This document shows, one piece after another, positions 26,234 through 34,655 of a stretch of 64,000 nucleotides of DNA (the stretch's first letter is position 1; every line of letters starts with the position of its first letter). The stretch is taken from assembly GCA_049322355.1 (NCBI GenBank), contig JBMORG010000014.1:13638-77637 (forward strand), in the 5' to 3' direction. Source of the DNA: 0-14-0-80-60-11 sp049322355. GTDB taxonomy: Bacteria; Desulfobacterota; Desulfobaccia; Desulfobaccales; 0-14-0-80-60-11. The translations under genes and the position numbers were made by a program. Under the pieces are notes generated by a model. That model ran no database searches. It was not told the origin of the DNA and saw only the letters and a program-made list of their open reading frames with translations.

Positions 26234-26841
26234 GACAGCCCCCTGCTCCTGGCTGCCGTGACAATATCTCCGCGAGACACCAGGCCTACAAGGCGCCCCT
26301 CCGGGTTGATGACCGCCACCCGGTTAATGCCTCTGGCGGTCATAGTGGCGGCAATGGTCCGGACAGGAGTATCAGGGAGGACGGTAATGGCCGGGGAACT
26401 CATGATGTCCCGGGCCAGGGCCTTTTTAATGGGCAGAGCCACGCAGCCTTTGCTCTTCAGGCAGGCCGCCACCAGGCTCATAAAATTCTTAGGTTCGGTG
26501 ACGCCCATGTGGGAAAGGAAGTCCTTTTCTGAAATCATCCCCATCACTTTGCCTTCGGCGTCCACCACGGGCACTCCCGACACTCCCCGCTCACCCATGG
26601 CTTGAGCCACCTCGGCCACCGGTGTATCAGGATTGACCACGACCACGTCTTTGGTCATAATTTCCGCAGCAGTGATGGCCCGACTCAGGCGTTCCAGGGC
26701 GTGGCGGTAGGCTAGGCCATAAAGCTCTTTGAAATCCCCGGGGGTGATGTCCAGGTATCCGGGGATGGCGCGCATGGCTTCATAGATATCCTCGTCTTTG
26801 AGTTCGATGCCAACGGGTAAGTCAAACATATTATTGGGCAT
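26227..26841 (-). CDS. Two-CBS-domain regulatory protein
   Basis: A ~204-residue protein with a short N-terminal helical region and two tandem CBS domains: ITAAEIMTKDVVVVNPDTPV ending at ISEKDFLSHMG, and ALARDIMSSPAITVLPDTPV ending at LVGLVSRGDIVTAA. CBS pairs bind AMP/ATP or related ligands and regulate partner proteins. ATG 26841 with GGGGAGGC is preferred over an upstream in-frame start at 26913. The last codons overlap the HPP gene start, so the two are coupled. Confidence 0.88.
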   Translation of the reverse strand: MPNNMFDLPVGIELKDEDIYEAMRAIPGYLDITPGDFKELYGLAYRHALERLSRAITAAEIMTKDVVVVNPDTPVAEVAQAMGERGVSGVPVVDAEGKVMGMISEKDFLSHMGVTEPKNFMSLVAACLKSKGCVALPIKKALARDIMSSPAITVLPDTPVRTIAATMTARGINRVAVINPEGRLVGLVSRGDIVTAARSRGLSC

Positions 26842-27013
26842 TGCCTCCCCTTCCTTTCTATAGGCGGAAAGTGTGCTTCCAATTGTTGAAAACCTTTGGG
26901 GCAAAAATGCCATTAATTGCGGTTGTTATCCCTTAATTTCCTGATATTATGGGACGAAATCCAATGCAATAAACAAAATTTAAGAAAGCGGAATTAAGGT
27001 TTCAAGGGCTTAT

Positions 27014-28804
27014 ATGGCTGGAATATTATCACGGCTGATCAAAAGCTGGAGCGACCCGGAGGTCTATGGCTGGTCCGGCCATTTCCGCTGGCCGTTGATG
27101 AGCATGGCGGTGGGCGTGGTCTCTGGCTTTGGCGCCATTCTGTTTGAAGAGCTCTTGAGATTTGCTTTCCGTCATTTTTTGCATCTGCCCACCGGCTTTA
27201 TGGAACCGGTAAAAGGCACGGACGCGGCAGCCGTGACCGCCCTGGTTTGGACCCACTCCTGGCTGTTCCTGGTCATTCCGGCCCTGGGCGGTCTGATATC
27301 GGGGCTGCTGGTTTATTTCATCGCCCCGGAAGCGGAAGGGCACGGCACCGATGCCATGATCGAAGCCTTTCACCAGCGTGGCGGCTATATACGCAAACGG
27401 GTGCCGTTAATGAAGATTGTGGCTTCCGCGATTACCATCGGCAGCGGCGGTTCCGCCGGTAAAGAAGGCCCCATAGCCCAGATCGGCGCGGGATTTGGCT
27501 CTTTTCTGGCCACTGTCTTGAAGTTGAAACCTCGAGACCGGCGCATTTTGGTGTTGGCGGGAGCCGCCGGCGGCATCGGGGCCATCTTCCATGCGCCCCT
27601 GGGGGCGGCGCTTTTCGCCCCGGAGGTGCTCTACCGAGAGACGGAGTTCGAATCCGAGGCCATTTTACCCTGTATTGTTTCTTCCATCGTGGCTTCCTCC
27701 ATCTTTGACCAATATTTCGGGCGGAGCGCCCTGTTTTTTCCCGGACCGGTGGATTTTGCCCCGAAGGAGCTTTTGCCTTATGCCATCTTTGGCGTGGTTT
27801 GCGCCGTGGTGGGCTACCTCTATGTGAAGCTGTTTTATGATGTGGCCCGGGACCGGGTTTTCAGGCGGGTTAAAATCCCCAAGGCCTTGAAACCAGCCCT
27901 GGGAGGTCTGATGCTGGGTATGATCGCCTTTGCATTCCCACCGATAATGGATGGCGGTTACGGCTGGGTGCAGGCGGCCCTGGAAGGCAAAATTTTTTGG
28001 GGGACCATGCTGCTGCTGGCCTTGATAAAAATTGTCGCCACCTCTTGCACCATCAGTTCCGGAGGCAGCGGCGGGGTCTTCGGGCCGTCGGTTTTCATGG
28101 GCGCCATGTTGGGGGGCGCCTTCGGGTTCTTGGGCCATCAGCTGGCGCCGGATTGGGTCATTCATCCCAACGCCTTTGTCCTGGTGGGAATCGGGGGCTT
28201 CTTTGCCGGGGTGGCCAAGGTGCCCGTGTCTTCCATTGTTATGGCTTGCGAGATGTGCGCCAGCTACACCCTGTTGGTCCCCTTGATGCTGGTGTCCACC
28301 ATCTCTTATCTGTTATTGGGCCGGGTCAGCCTATACGAAAAGCAGGTAGTGAGCCGGTTGGCCTCTCCGGCCCACTTCACCGAGTTTGCCCGGGGAATAT
28401 TGGAACAGATGCAGGTGGCGGAGGTCATCAAACCTCGAAAAGTCACCACAGTCCCCGAAAATCTGCCCTTGGATCAGCTCATCCAGGTGGTCGCCAGCTC
28501 CAATGAAACCTATTTCCCGGTAGTGGACCAAAACGGCCGGATGACCGGCATCTTATCCATTAACGACATCCGGGAGGTGATGTTTGAAGAAAGTTTGCAC
28601 CGGCTGGTAGTGGCTAAGGATGTGGCCACCCTCGACGTGGTCCGGGTATTCGAAGACGATTCTTTGCAGGAAGCCCTGGACCAAATGGTTTTGTTGAACG
28701 TCGATGAATTGCCGGTAGTGCAGGAAGAAGCGCCGGAAAAGATTGTCTCCATGATCTCCAAACGGGAGATCATCGGTTATTACCATTCCCAGGGGAAGTT
28801 GTAA
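27014..28804 (+). CDS. CLC chloride channel/antiporter with C-terminal CBS pair
   Basis: A 596-residue CLC protein. The three selectivity segments are visible: GSGGSAGKEGP (with the gating Glu), GGIGAIFHAPLGAALFAPEV, and SSGGSGGVFGPSVFMGAMLGG. A C-terminal pair of CBS domains follows (PRKVTTVPENLPLDQL... and DVATLDVVRVFEDDSL...). The usual GSGIP first motif reads GSGGS here, so ion selectivity may differ from ClcA. CLC proteins exchange Cl- or other anions for protons or act as channels. It is divergent from the HPP/CBS pair. Confidence 0.93.
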   Translation: MAGILSRLIKSWSDPEVYGWSGHFRWPLMSMAVGVVSGFGAILFEELLRFAFRHFLHLPTGFMEPVKGTDAAAVTALVWTHSWLFLVIPALGGLISGLLVYFIAPEAEGHGTDAMIEAFHQRGGYIRKRVPLMKIVASAITIGSGGSAGKEGPIAQIGAGFGSFLATVLKLKPRDRRILVLAGAAGGIGAIFHAPLGAALFAPEVLYRETEFESEAILPCIVSSIVASSIFDQYFGRSALFFPGPVDFAPKELLPYAIFGVVCAVVGYLYVKLFYDVARDRVFRRVKIPKALKPALGGLMLGMIAFAFPPIMDGGYGWVQAALEGKIFWGTMLLLALIKIVATSCTISSGGSGGVFGPSVFMGAMLGGAFGFLGHQLAPDWVIHPNAFVLVGIGGFFAGVAKVPVSSIVMACEMCASYTLLVPLMLVSTISYLLLGRVSLYEKQVVSRLASPAHFTEFARGILEQMQVAEVIKPRKVTTVPENLPLDQLIQVVASSNETYFPVVDQNGRMTGILSINDIREVMFEESLHRLVVAKDVATLDVVRVFEDDSLQEALDQMVLLNVDELPVVQEEAPEKIVSMISKREIIGYYHSQGKL

Positions 28805-28836
28805 GAGGAAGCTCGCACAGATGCCCGGAAGAAATG

Positions 28837-28871
28837 GGGGAAAGGCCCTCACAAGGCCCTTTCCCCTTTTT
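28837..28871 (+). terminator. Intrinsic terminator after the CLC gene
   Basis: Stem GGGGAAAGG / CCTTTCCCC, 12-base loop, then TTTTT. It ends at the stop of the convergent nifS-like gene. Confidence 0.88.
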
Positions 28872-30042
28872 AGCCGACGTGCTCTTTTTTATACAAAGGC
28901 GACATATCCCGCAGGGTCTGGACGATTTTAGGCATCGCCTCCAGCACCTTGTCAATGTCCGCCTCGGTGTTGTCCACGCCCAGGGTGAAGACCAGGGTCC
29001 CTTGGGCCAGGGCGTGGCCTAAGCCGGTGCCGATGAGCACATGGGAGGCCCGGAGCGACCCGGAAGCGCAGGCGGACCGGGTGGCCACGATGATGTCTTC
29101 TTCTTCCAGCATCATCACCAGGCTCTCGCCCTCAATGTATTCCACCGACACGGAAAAGAGGTGCGGCAGGCACTGGGTGGGGTGGCCGTTGACCCTGATC
29201 TCGGGGATGCGCGCCATCAGACCTTTGGCCAGGCGGTCTTTGAGGGCCTGGAGGCGACCCAGGCGATCGGTCATCTCCAGCCGGGCCATCTCTGCGGCCA
29301 TGCCCATGCCCACGATACCGATGAGGTTTTCCGTACCGGCCCGGCGCTTGTTTTCCTGGAGACCGCCGTCGATTAAGGGCCAGATGGGCGTGCCTTTGCG
29401 GACGTAAAGGGCGCCGACCCCGGGAGGTCCGTAGAACTGGTTGGCCGCCAGGCTCAGGAGATTCACCCCCAAGGCCTCTACGTCCACCGGAATGATTCCG
29501 GTGGCGGCCACGGCATCGGTGTGCATCATCACTTTATGTTTCTTGGCGATTTTGGCGATGTCGGCGATGGGTTCAATGGTGCCGATCTCGTTGTTGGCCA
29601 ACATAATGGTGATGAGAATGGTTTCCGGGGTGATGGCCTTCTCCACCGCGGCCGGGTCCACCAAGCCGTATTGATCCACGTCCAGGGAAGTGACCCGATA
29701 ATCCAGCAGTCGGAGGGTCCGGAGGGAATTTAACACCGACTTGTGCTCGATATTGGAGGTGATAATGTGGCGTCCCTTCTCCCTGAGCCCGATAGCGATT
29801 CCCTTAATGGCGTGATTGACGGATTCGGTGCCGCCGGACCCAAAAACCACCTCTTTGGGATCGGCATTGATCAGGGCCGCCACCTGGGCCCGGGCCTTCT
29901 CCAGGGCCTGGCTGGCCGGTTGGCCCACCTGGTTGTCAGTGGAGGGGTTGCCGAAGATGGTTTCGATGTGGTGGATCATGGCCTCCTTCACCGCGGGGTG
30001 AAGGGGCGTGGCCGCAAGATGGTCCAGATAGATTACACCCAT
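28870..30042 (-). CDS. NifS/IscS-like protein lacking the PLP lysine
   Basis: A 390-residue aminotransferase-V-fold homologue of cysteine desulfurases, which take sulfur from cysteine for Fe-S clusters. Many landmarks are intact: YLDHLAATPLHPAV, SGGTESVNHAI, His in EHKSVLNSL (H100), ANNEIGTIEPI, GGLQENKRRAGTENL, and the persulfide Cys in RSACASGSL (C325). However, the PLP-binding Lys expected in S-A-H-K-FYGP is replaced: the sequence reads AANQFYGPPG (Gln202). The Gln that normally touches the PLP ring (DAxQ) is also lost (DAVA, Ala179). It lies 30 bases after a nifU-like gene. It may be PLP-free and act as a sulfur carrier or scaffold partner. Confidence 0.85.
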   Translation of the reverse strand: MGVIYLDHLAATPLHPAVKEAMIHHIETIFGNPSTDNQVGQPASQALEKARAQVAALINADPKEVVFGSGGTESVNHAIKGIAIGLREKGRHIITSNIEHKSVLNSLRTLRLLDYRVTSLDVDQYGLVDPAAVEKAITPETILITIMLANNEIGTIEPIADIAKIAKKHKVMMHTDAVAATGIIPVDVEALGVNLLSLAANQFYGPPGVGALYVRKGTPIWPLIDGGLQENKRRAGTENLIGIVGMGMAAEMARLEMTDRLGRLQALKDRLAKGLMARIPEIRVNGHPTQCLPHLFSVSVEYIEGESLVMMLEEEDIIVATRSACASGSLRASHVLIGTGLGHALAQGTLVFTLGVDNTEADIDKVLEAMPKIVQTLRDMSPLYKKEHVG

Positions 30043-30072
30043 GTCAGCATCCTCATCTCCCGGATCGGGTCA

Positions 30073-30594
30073 TTAATGGTCGTGCTCATGGGGGATTTCC
30101 TTGCCGCAGAAGATGCACAGGGGGGACTCTTCCTCTACCTGCTTCTGGCAATAGGGACAGTAGCAGCCCTCCCGTTGCTTGTGGTGGGGTTCCTTGTCCA
30201 GTTCGTAGTCTTTCACCTTTCCGGCCTTGCGGTCCAGGTAGTCCTTGATGGCGGAGTGCAAGGCGTCGGCCCCCAGGTTGGAACAGTGAAGCTTGTTGGG
30301 AGGCAGGCCCCCCAGGGCCTCGGCCACATCTGCGTTGGTGATCTTCATGGCCTCTTGCAGGGTTTTCCCCTTGGCCATTTCGGTGATCATGCTGGAAACC
30401 GCAATGGCGGCGCCGCAGCCAAAGGTCTTAAACTTGACATCCACAATTTTGTCGTTTTCGACCTTGATATACACATTCATCATGTCCCCGCAGACGGGGT
30501 TGCCGACTTCGCCCACCCCATCGGCGTGAATAATTTCTCCCACATTCCGTGGATTTTTGAAGTGATCCAGGACTATCGGGGAATAAGAAGCCAT
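30073..30594 (-). CDS. NifU/IscU-type Fe-S scaffold with C-terminal zinc ribbon
   Basis: A ~173-residue scaffold on which Fe-S clusters are built. The three cluster cysteines are in NPVCGDMM (C35, with D37), FGCGAAIAVSS (C60) and LHCSNLG (C104). A C-terminal extension after residue ~140 has two CxxC pairs, CPYC and CIFC, ending in HEHDH; this looks like a small zinc ribbon rather than the NifU ferredoxin or Nfu domain. ATG 30594 with GGGAGAAGG was chosen over an upstream in-frame start at 30624. It is the first gene of an operon with the nifS-like gene. Confidence 0.9.
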   Translation of the reverse strand: MASYSPIVLDHFKNPRNVGEIIHADGVGEVGNPVCGDMMNVYIKVENDKIVDVKFKTFGCGAAIAVSSMITEMAKGKTLQEAMKITNADVAEALGGLPPNKLHCSNLGADALHSAIKDYLDRKAGKVKDYELDKEPHHKQREGCYCPYCQKQVEEESPLCIFCGKEIPHEHDH

Positions 30595-31047
30595 AGCCTT
30601 CTCCCATAAAGTGATTTCGACCAAAATTTTATCTGATATAAATATTAAGGTTTATACGAATAAGGGTCAAGACCGAAGCGCGCCATCCCCACGAATTCTT
30701 TGAATAGGACGTTTCTTTCAGAAAAGCTGCCCTGGCGCGAGGGAGCGAATTTAGGAAATTTTTTTGGCCAACGGCGGCAATCTGGTTACAATCGTTTTAT
30801 AAATCATATGATACAAGGCGCTTGTTTTTGCCGACTTATGGGTGATGCCAAGAAATTCCCTCCCCCTTGATGGGCCCTTGATGGGGGAGGTTTAGGGTGG
30901 GGGTAAAAACAGGTGAAAACAGTTAGCATATTCGGCCAGTTATCTCCCCCCTCCCCTTAATCCCCTCCCACCAGGGGAGGGGAAAAAGATTTTTAGAGGT
31001 TATCAAAGACTTAACTATCTGCTTTATTAGAGCTCAACGAGGCTATC
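30595..31047. other. Spacer between nifU-like gene and 31048 gene
   Basis: A 453-base spacer with divergent promoters expected for both sides. It includes a family B repeat at 30857-30985. No coding signal seen. Confidence 0.5.
30857..30985. repeat. Dispersed G/C-rich repeat, family B
   Basis: A G-rich arm (CCCCCTTGATGGG... TTTAGGGTGGGGGT) and a C-rich arm (CTCCCCCCTCCCC... CCAGGGGAGGGGAAA) flank a short AT-rich middle. Other copies are at 31647-31740, 36655-36699 and 54231-54343. Confidence 0.75.
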
Positions 31048-31557
31048 ATGTTGATGCCATGCACCCGACTGCAGGCCAGTTTTGCCGACCCGGGGGTCAG
31101 GGTGGAACTGGGAGACTCTTCAACCATGGTATGGGACGAGCATGGTGGGACGTTCGTCCTTAAGGTTAGCGACCTGAAAGTGGCTGAAGTGGCGTCACCC
31201 GTCGGGGAATCGTTTTGTCGCCTGGAGATCTCCCTGCGGGGCGCAGACCTAATCCGCGGCCTGGAAGAATTTGCCGCCCTGCACCAGCTCCCCCTGGCTC
31301 CGCCATCTGCCCCGGACCTGGCGGAAGGGGCCTTGCTGGCTGCCTGCCACCTGCCGGGGAAGAACCTGTTCGTCTTTGCCGAAGCACCCACCCTGACCGC
31401 GGTGCGGCGCAGCCATACCGTGGAACTCGCAATCTCCGGGGTTTTTAAGGCCCGGCGGGTCCCCTGCCAGGAAACCGACCTGGTCATTCACCTGGCCAAA
31501 CCCGCCATGACCCGGTTGGTGGCGTATGTGCTTCACCAGGCCCGGACCGGACTGTAG
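31048..31557 (+). CDS. Protein of unknown function
   Basis: A 169-residue protein starting MLMPCTRLQASF with CGAGG upstream. I do not recognise a family. It is mixed alpha/beta with repeated charged strands (VRVELGDSSTMVWDEHGG, TFVLKVSDLKVAEV, CRLEISLRG) and no signal peptide or membrane helix. Its codon use is like its neighbours. It stands between two family B repeats, so operon membership is unlikely. Confidence 0.55.
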   Translation: MLMPCTRLQASFADPGVRVELGDSSTMVWDEHGGTFVLKVSDLKVAEVASPVGESFCRLEISLRGADLIRGLEEFAALHQLPLAPPSAPDLAEGALLAACHLPGKNLFVFAEAPTLTAVRRSHTVELAISGVFKARRVPCQETDLVIHLAKPAMTRLVAYVLHQARTGL

Positions 31558-31646
31558 GGCGGACCTGTGTGTCCGCCAAGGTTCATTGGGGTACATGTGT
31601 GATATCGTTGTGCTTCAGATAACCCTTATGTAAATATCTTGGCACT

Positions 31647-31740
31647 TTCCCTCCCCCTTGATGGGGGAGGGTTAGGGTGGGGGTGGAAAGGCGTTGGAAC
31701 TTCCCCCTCCCCCTACCCCCTCCCACCAGGGGAGGGGAAA
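31647..31740. repeat. Dispersed G/C-rich repeat, family B, with G-quadruplex motif
   Basis: A G-rich arm at 31663-31683 fits a four-tract quadruplex pattern (GGGGG-A-GGG-TTA-GGG-T-GGGGG); the C-rich arm follows at 31700-31740. Confidence 0.8.
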
Positions 31741-31792
31741 AATTAATGTCCTTATATTTATGAGACACCACACTGATTCCGGAGGTTTACTA

Positions 31793-32467
31793 ATGCCGAT
31801 CTTCTGGAGTCTTTTTCTGGTAGTGGGAATCTTCATGTTCTTTTCGTCCAACGGCTCGTCTGCGGAAGCCATCAAACTACCCCCGCCGGCCACCAAGGGC
31901 GGCATGCCTTTGGCGGAGGCCTTGCAGGCCCGGCGCACCATACGCCACTTCGCCGCCCGGCCCCTGGACCTGGCCCAGGTCTCCCAACTCCTTTGGGAAG
32001 GCGACGGCCTCAGCGACCCCCGGGGCCTCAGAACCTCGCCCTCCGCCGGGGCCACCTACCCCCTGGACCTCTACCTGGTGGTGGGGGAGCAGGGAGTTAC
32101 GAATCTCCCCGCCGGAGTTTACCGCTATGAAGTTGCGGCCCACGCCCTTACGCCTATAACCAAGGGAGACTTCAGGGCCCCGGTGGCCCGGGCCTGTCTG
32201 CACCAGGCCTGGATGACCGAGGCCCCGGTGATGGTGGTGATTACCGGAGAGTACCGCCGCTGCACCGCCCGCTATGGGCAGCGGGGCGTCAGGTACACCC
32301 ACATGGAATCCGGGAACGTCAGCCAGAACCTGTTTCTGGCGGCGGAGGCCCTGGGGCTGGGCGCAGGGATCGTCGGAGCCTTCGATGATAAGGCCCTGGC
32401 CCAGGTCTTAAAGCTGCCCCCGGCCCACGAGCCCCTCCTGGTCATGCCGGTGGGGTACAAGCATTAG
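31793..32467 (+). CDS. Exported nitroreductase/SagB-type flavoprotein
   Basis: A ~224-residue nitroreductase-fold protein. The FMN-binding start is ALQARRTIRHFAARPLDLAQ; the SAGATYPLDLYLVV and ESGNVSQNLFLAAEALGLG blocks match SagB/ThcOx-like nitroreductases. An N-terminal hydrophobic segment (FWSLFLVVGIFMFFSS) suggests export or a membrane anchor, unusual for this cytosolic family. ATG 31793 has a GGAGG ribosome site; earlier in-frame starts read through a family B repeat and are unlikely. The substrate is unknown. Confidence 0.85.
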   Translation: MPIFWSLFLVVGIFMFFSSNGSSAEAIKLPPPATKGGMPLAEALQARRTIRHFAARPLDLAQVSQLLWEGDGLSDPRGLRTSPSAGATYPLDLYLVVGEQGVTNLPAGVYRYEVAAHALTPITKGDFRAPVARACLHQAWMTEAPVMVVITGEYRRCTARYGQRGVRYTHMESGNVSQNLFLAAEALGLGAGIVGAFDDKALAQVLKLPPAHEPLLVMPVGYKH

Positions 32468-32487
32468 GGATCAGGGATCAGGGATCA
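32467..32487. repeat. Heptanucleotide tandem tract (GGGATCA)n
   Basis: Three perfect copies of GGGATCA directly after the nitroreductase stop. Related GGGATTA and CCCTGAT tracts flank the phasin-like and rsmE genes. Confidence 0.85.
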
Positions 32488-32527
32488 GAAAATAGAGGGC
32501 GAACCGCGTCAGGTAACATGCCGCCAT

Positions 32528-33019
32528 ATGAAACTGCTAAAATATTTTTCCATAATTTTGGCAACCGTGGGAGCCCGCAGCGCCCGGGAGAAGAAAGGGG
32601 CGGACCGGGGCATTGACGGCATCATGAATCTGCGGGACGAATACAGCGGCGAGTACAAAAAAGTCGTCCTTCAGGTGAAAGGCGGCCATGTCACTGTCTC
32701 GCAGGTCAGGGATTTAAAAGGAGTTATGGACCGGGAGATGGCCGAGATAGCGGTGTTTCTGACCCTTAAACGTCCCACCCGGCAAATGCGGGAAGAGGCG
32801 GCCGCGGCAGGCACATTTATTGAGCCCCAGTATCCCCGGCATCGTTTTCCCAGGCTGCAGATTCTTACAATTGAAGATATCTTTACCGGCAAAAAGGTCG
32901 CTTTGCCTTCCTGGTGGTCCCAGGATACCTTTAAGAAAGGACCGCGGCGGCGGAAAACCAACCCGGAAGAAGCCCAAAATAATTTGCTGAAAGAATTGCA
33001 GGAGCCATTCCTTATTTAG
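32528..33019 (+). pseudogene. C-terminal restriction-like fragment of a DNA methyltransferase
   Basis: A 163-codon stretch matching the Mrr-like nuclease tail often fused to site-specific DNA methyltransferases: KKGADRGIDGIM, VVLQVKGGHVTVSQVRDL (GxD...QxK nuclease core) and LQILTIEDIFTGKKVALPS. The methyltransferase part is missing, and the first ~13 residues look unrelated (MKLLKYFSIILAT). This is probably the remnant of a larger gene, though the fragment's own core motifs are intact and it may still fold. Confidence 0.65.
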
Positions 33020-33098
33020 GGACTTCTCAATCGAAAGAAATTAGGGTCCAGACATCAGCCGCCAGAAAAAATGATTCCTAATCACTAACCCCTGACCC

Positions 33099-33527
33099 CT
33101 ATTTTTTAAGGTGGATATAGGTACACAGCCCCTTGGCCACCAGGCGGTCGGCTTGCCGAACCTCGAACTCCCCCAGGGAAATGGTGCGCCCCCGCTTGGC
33201 GATGTGGGCCTCAGCGGTCACGTCCCCTTCCTTCACCGCCCCCAGGAAGTTGATCTTCATCTCCACCGTGTTTATCATTTCACCATCCGGCACCAGGCTA
33301 TAGAGGGCGAAGGCCACGGCCTCATCCGCCAGGGCAGCGATAACCCCCCCTTGCAACAAGCCGATGGAGTTGGCCAACTCCGGTTTGAAGGGCAGCAGGA
33401 ACCGGGCATAGCCCTTGCCCAATTGGGGCACCTGGATCCCCACAAACCTGATAAAGGGGTTGGCCGCCAATCGCTTCCGGATGACGGCTTCCAACTCCGG
33501 GGCTAAAGGTTCGAAGGTTTTGATCAT
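33099..33527 (-). CDS. PaaI-type hotdog thioesterase
   Basis: A 142-residue hotdog-fold acyl-CoA thioesterase. The conserved GLLQGGVIAALADEAVAFAL motif carries the catalytic-region Gly and Asp, followed by TVEMKINFLGAVKEGDVTAEA. The reaction is hydrolysis of an aryl- or acyl-CoA ester. The exact acyl group is not evident, though the crotonase enzymes at 15.9-17.8 kb show the cell handles acyl-CoAs. Confidence 0.88.
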   Translation of the reverse strand: MIKTFEPLAPELEAVIRKRLAANPFIRFVGIQVPQLGKGYARFLLPFKPELANSIGLLQGGVIAALADEAVAFALYSLVPDGEMINTVEMKINFLGAVKEGDVTAEAHIAKRGRTISLGEFEVRQADRLVAKGLCTYIHLKK

Positions 33528-33659
33528 CCTAAGTCTCCGTTAAAATCTTCACCCCAGGGGCACAGAGGGCACTGAGAATTTTCTCTCTCTGTGTCCTTTG
33601 TGTCCCTGTGGTAAATTGCTTATAATAATTTAAGATCAACACCGAATAGGAGATTATAC

Positions 33660-34415
33660 ATGAAAATCGCCATCAGCGGCAAAGGCGGAGTGGGGAAAAC
33701 CACCCTGTCAGCCCTTTTGATTAACTACTTCCGGAACCAGGGCAAGAAGGTCCTGGCCGTGGACGCCGACCCTGACGCCAACCTGGCTTTGGCCTTGGGC
33801 ATTTCCGACCCCGAGAACATAACCCCGTTGAGCCAGATGAAGGAAATGATCGCGGAGCGCACCGATTCCAAGCCCGGAACCATGGGGGGCTTCTTCAAAA
33901 TGAACCCCAAGGTGGACGACATCCCGGAGAAATATGCCCGGCAGATCGACGGAATCAAGCTGATCGTCATGGGAGGCGTCAAGAAAGGCGGCAGCGGCTG
34001 CATCTGCCCTGAAAGCGTGCTCCTGCGCACCTTGGTGACCCATATGGTGCTGCTTCGGGACGAAGTGGTGGTCATGGACATGGAGGCGGGGATCGAACAC
34101 CTGGGCCGGGCCACTGCCCAAGGAGTCGACCGCCTCATCATTGTGGTGGAGCCGGGCCGCCGCAGCATCGAAACCGCCATGCATGTCAAAGAGCTGGCCA
34201 AAGACCTGGGCCTCAAGAAAGTGGCCATCGTAGGCAGCAAGATCAGGGGGCCCCAGGACGAGGAGTTCCTTAAAAAGAACCTGCCGGATTTCCCCATCCT
34301 GGGGTTCATCCCGTTCAACGATAAGATCATCGAAGCCGACCTGAAAGGGCGGCCGCCGTATGAAGCGGTGCCGGCCCTGGCGGAGGTGGCCAAAGAGATT
34401 GCCCAAAATTTATAG
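33660..34415 (+). CDS. cooC: CooC-type nickel-insertion ATPase
   Basis: A 251-residue MinD/SIMIBI P-loop ATPase. The deviant Walker A SGKGGVGKTT begins the protein, AVDADPDANLALALG follows, and the metal-binding CxC (Cys114, Cys116) lies in GGSGCICPES. Such ATPases deliver Ni to carbon monoxide dehydrogenase or acetyl-CoA synthase in anaerobes. No CODH gene is in the window, so its client must lie elsewhere. Confidence 0.9.
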   Translation: MKIAISGKGGVGKTTLSALLINYFRNQGKKVLAVDADPDANLALALGISDPENITPLSQMKEMIAERTDSKPGTMGGFFKMNPKVDDIPEKYARQIDGIKLIVMGGVKKGGSGCICPESVLLRTLVTHMVLLRDEVVVMDMEAGIEHLGRATAQGVDRLIIVVEPGRRSIETAMHVKELAKDLGLKKVAIVGSKIRGPQDEEFLKKNLPDFPILGFIPFNDKIIEADLKGRPPYEAVPALAEVAKEIAQNL

Positions 34416-34568
34416 GGCCGTTGACCCTAAAGGCGAAAAAGGTAGAAAGATTTTTGGGGAAAAAGGGAAAGAGGGAAAAACAATTTCATGGAATATTTTC
34501 ATTTCATGAAAAAAACGGCGTATAATTCATCCTGAATAAATCAAAATGGGTGTAGGATTCATGGTTTT

Positions 34569-34653
34569 TCCCCTTTTCGCCTTTTCCCCTTTTCGCCTTT
34601 TCCCCCTTCTTTTATTTGCCTTTTCGCCTTTTCCATTTTTCCCCCTCTTTTAG
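34569..34653. repeat. Pyrimidine tract with CCTTTTCGCC/CCTTTTCC units
   Basis: An almost pure pyrimidine stretch repeating CCCTTTTCGCCTTTT in front of the MFS gene. Shorter relatives occur near 5050-5085, 42340-42375 and 55855-55885. Confidence 0.65.
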
Positions 34654-34655
34654 AA

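Noticed and set aside
30857..31740. Possible CRISPR array from the repeated C/G-rich units
   Set aside because: Copies are few, not evenly spaced, have no unique spacers of constant length, and are part of a dispersed family.
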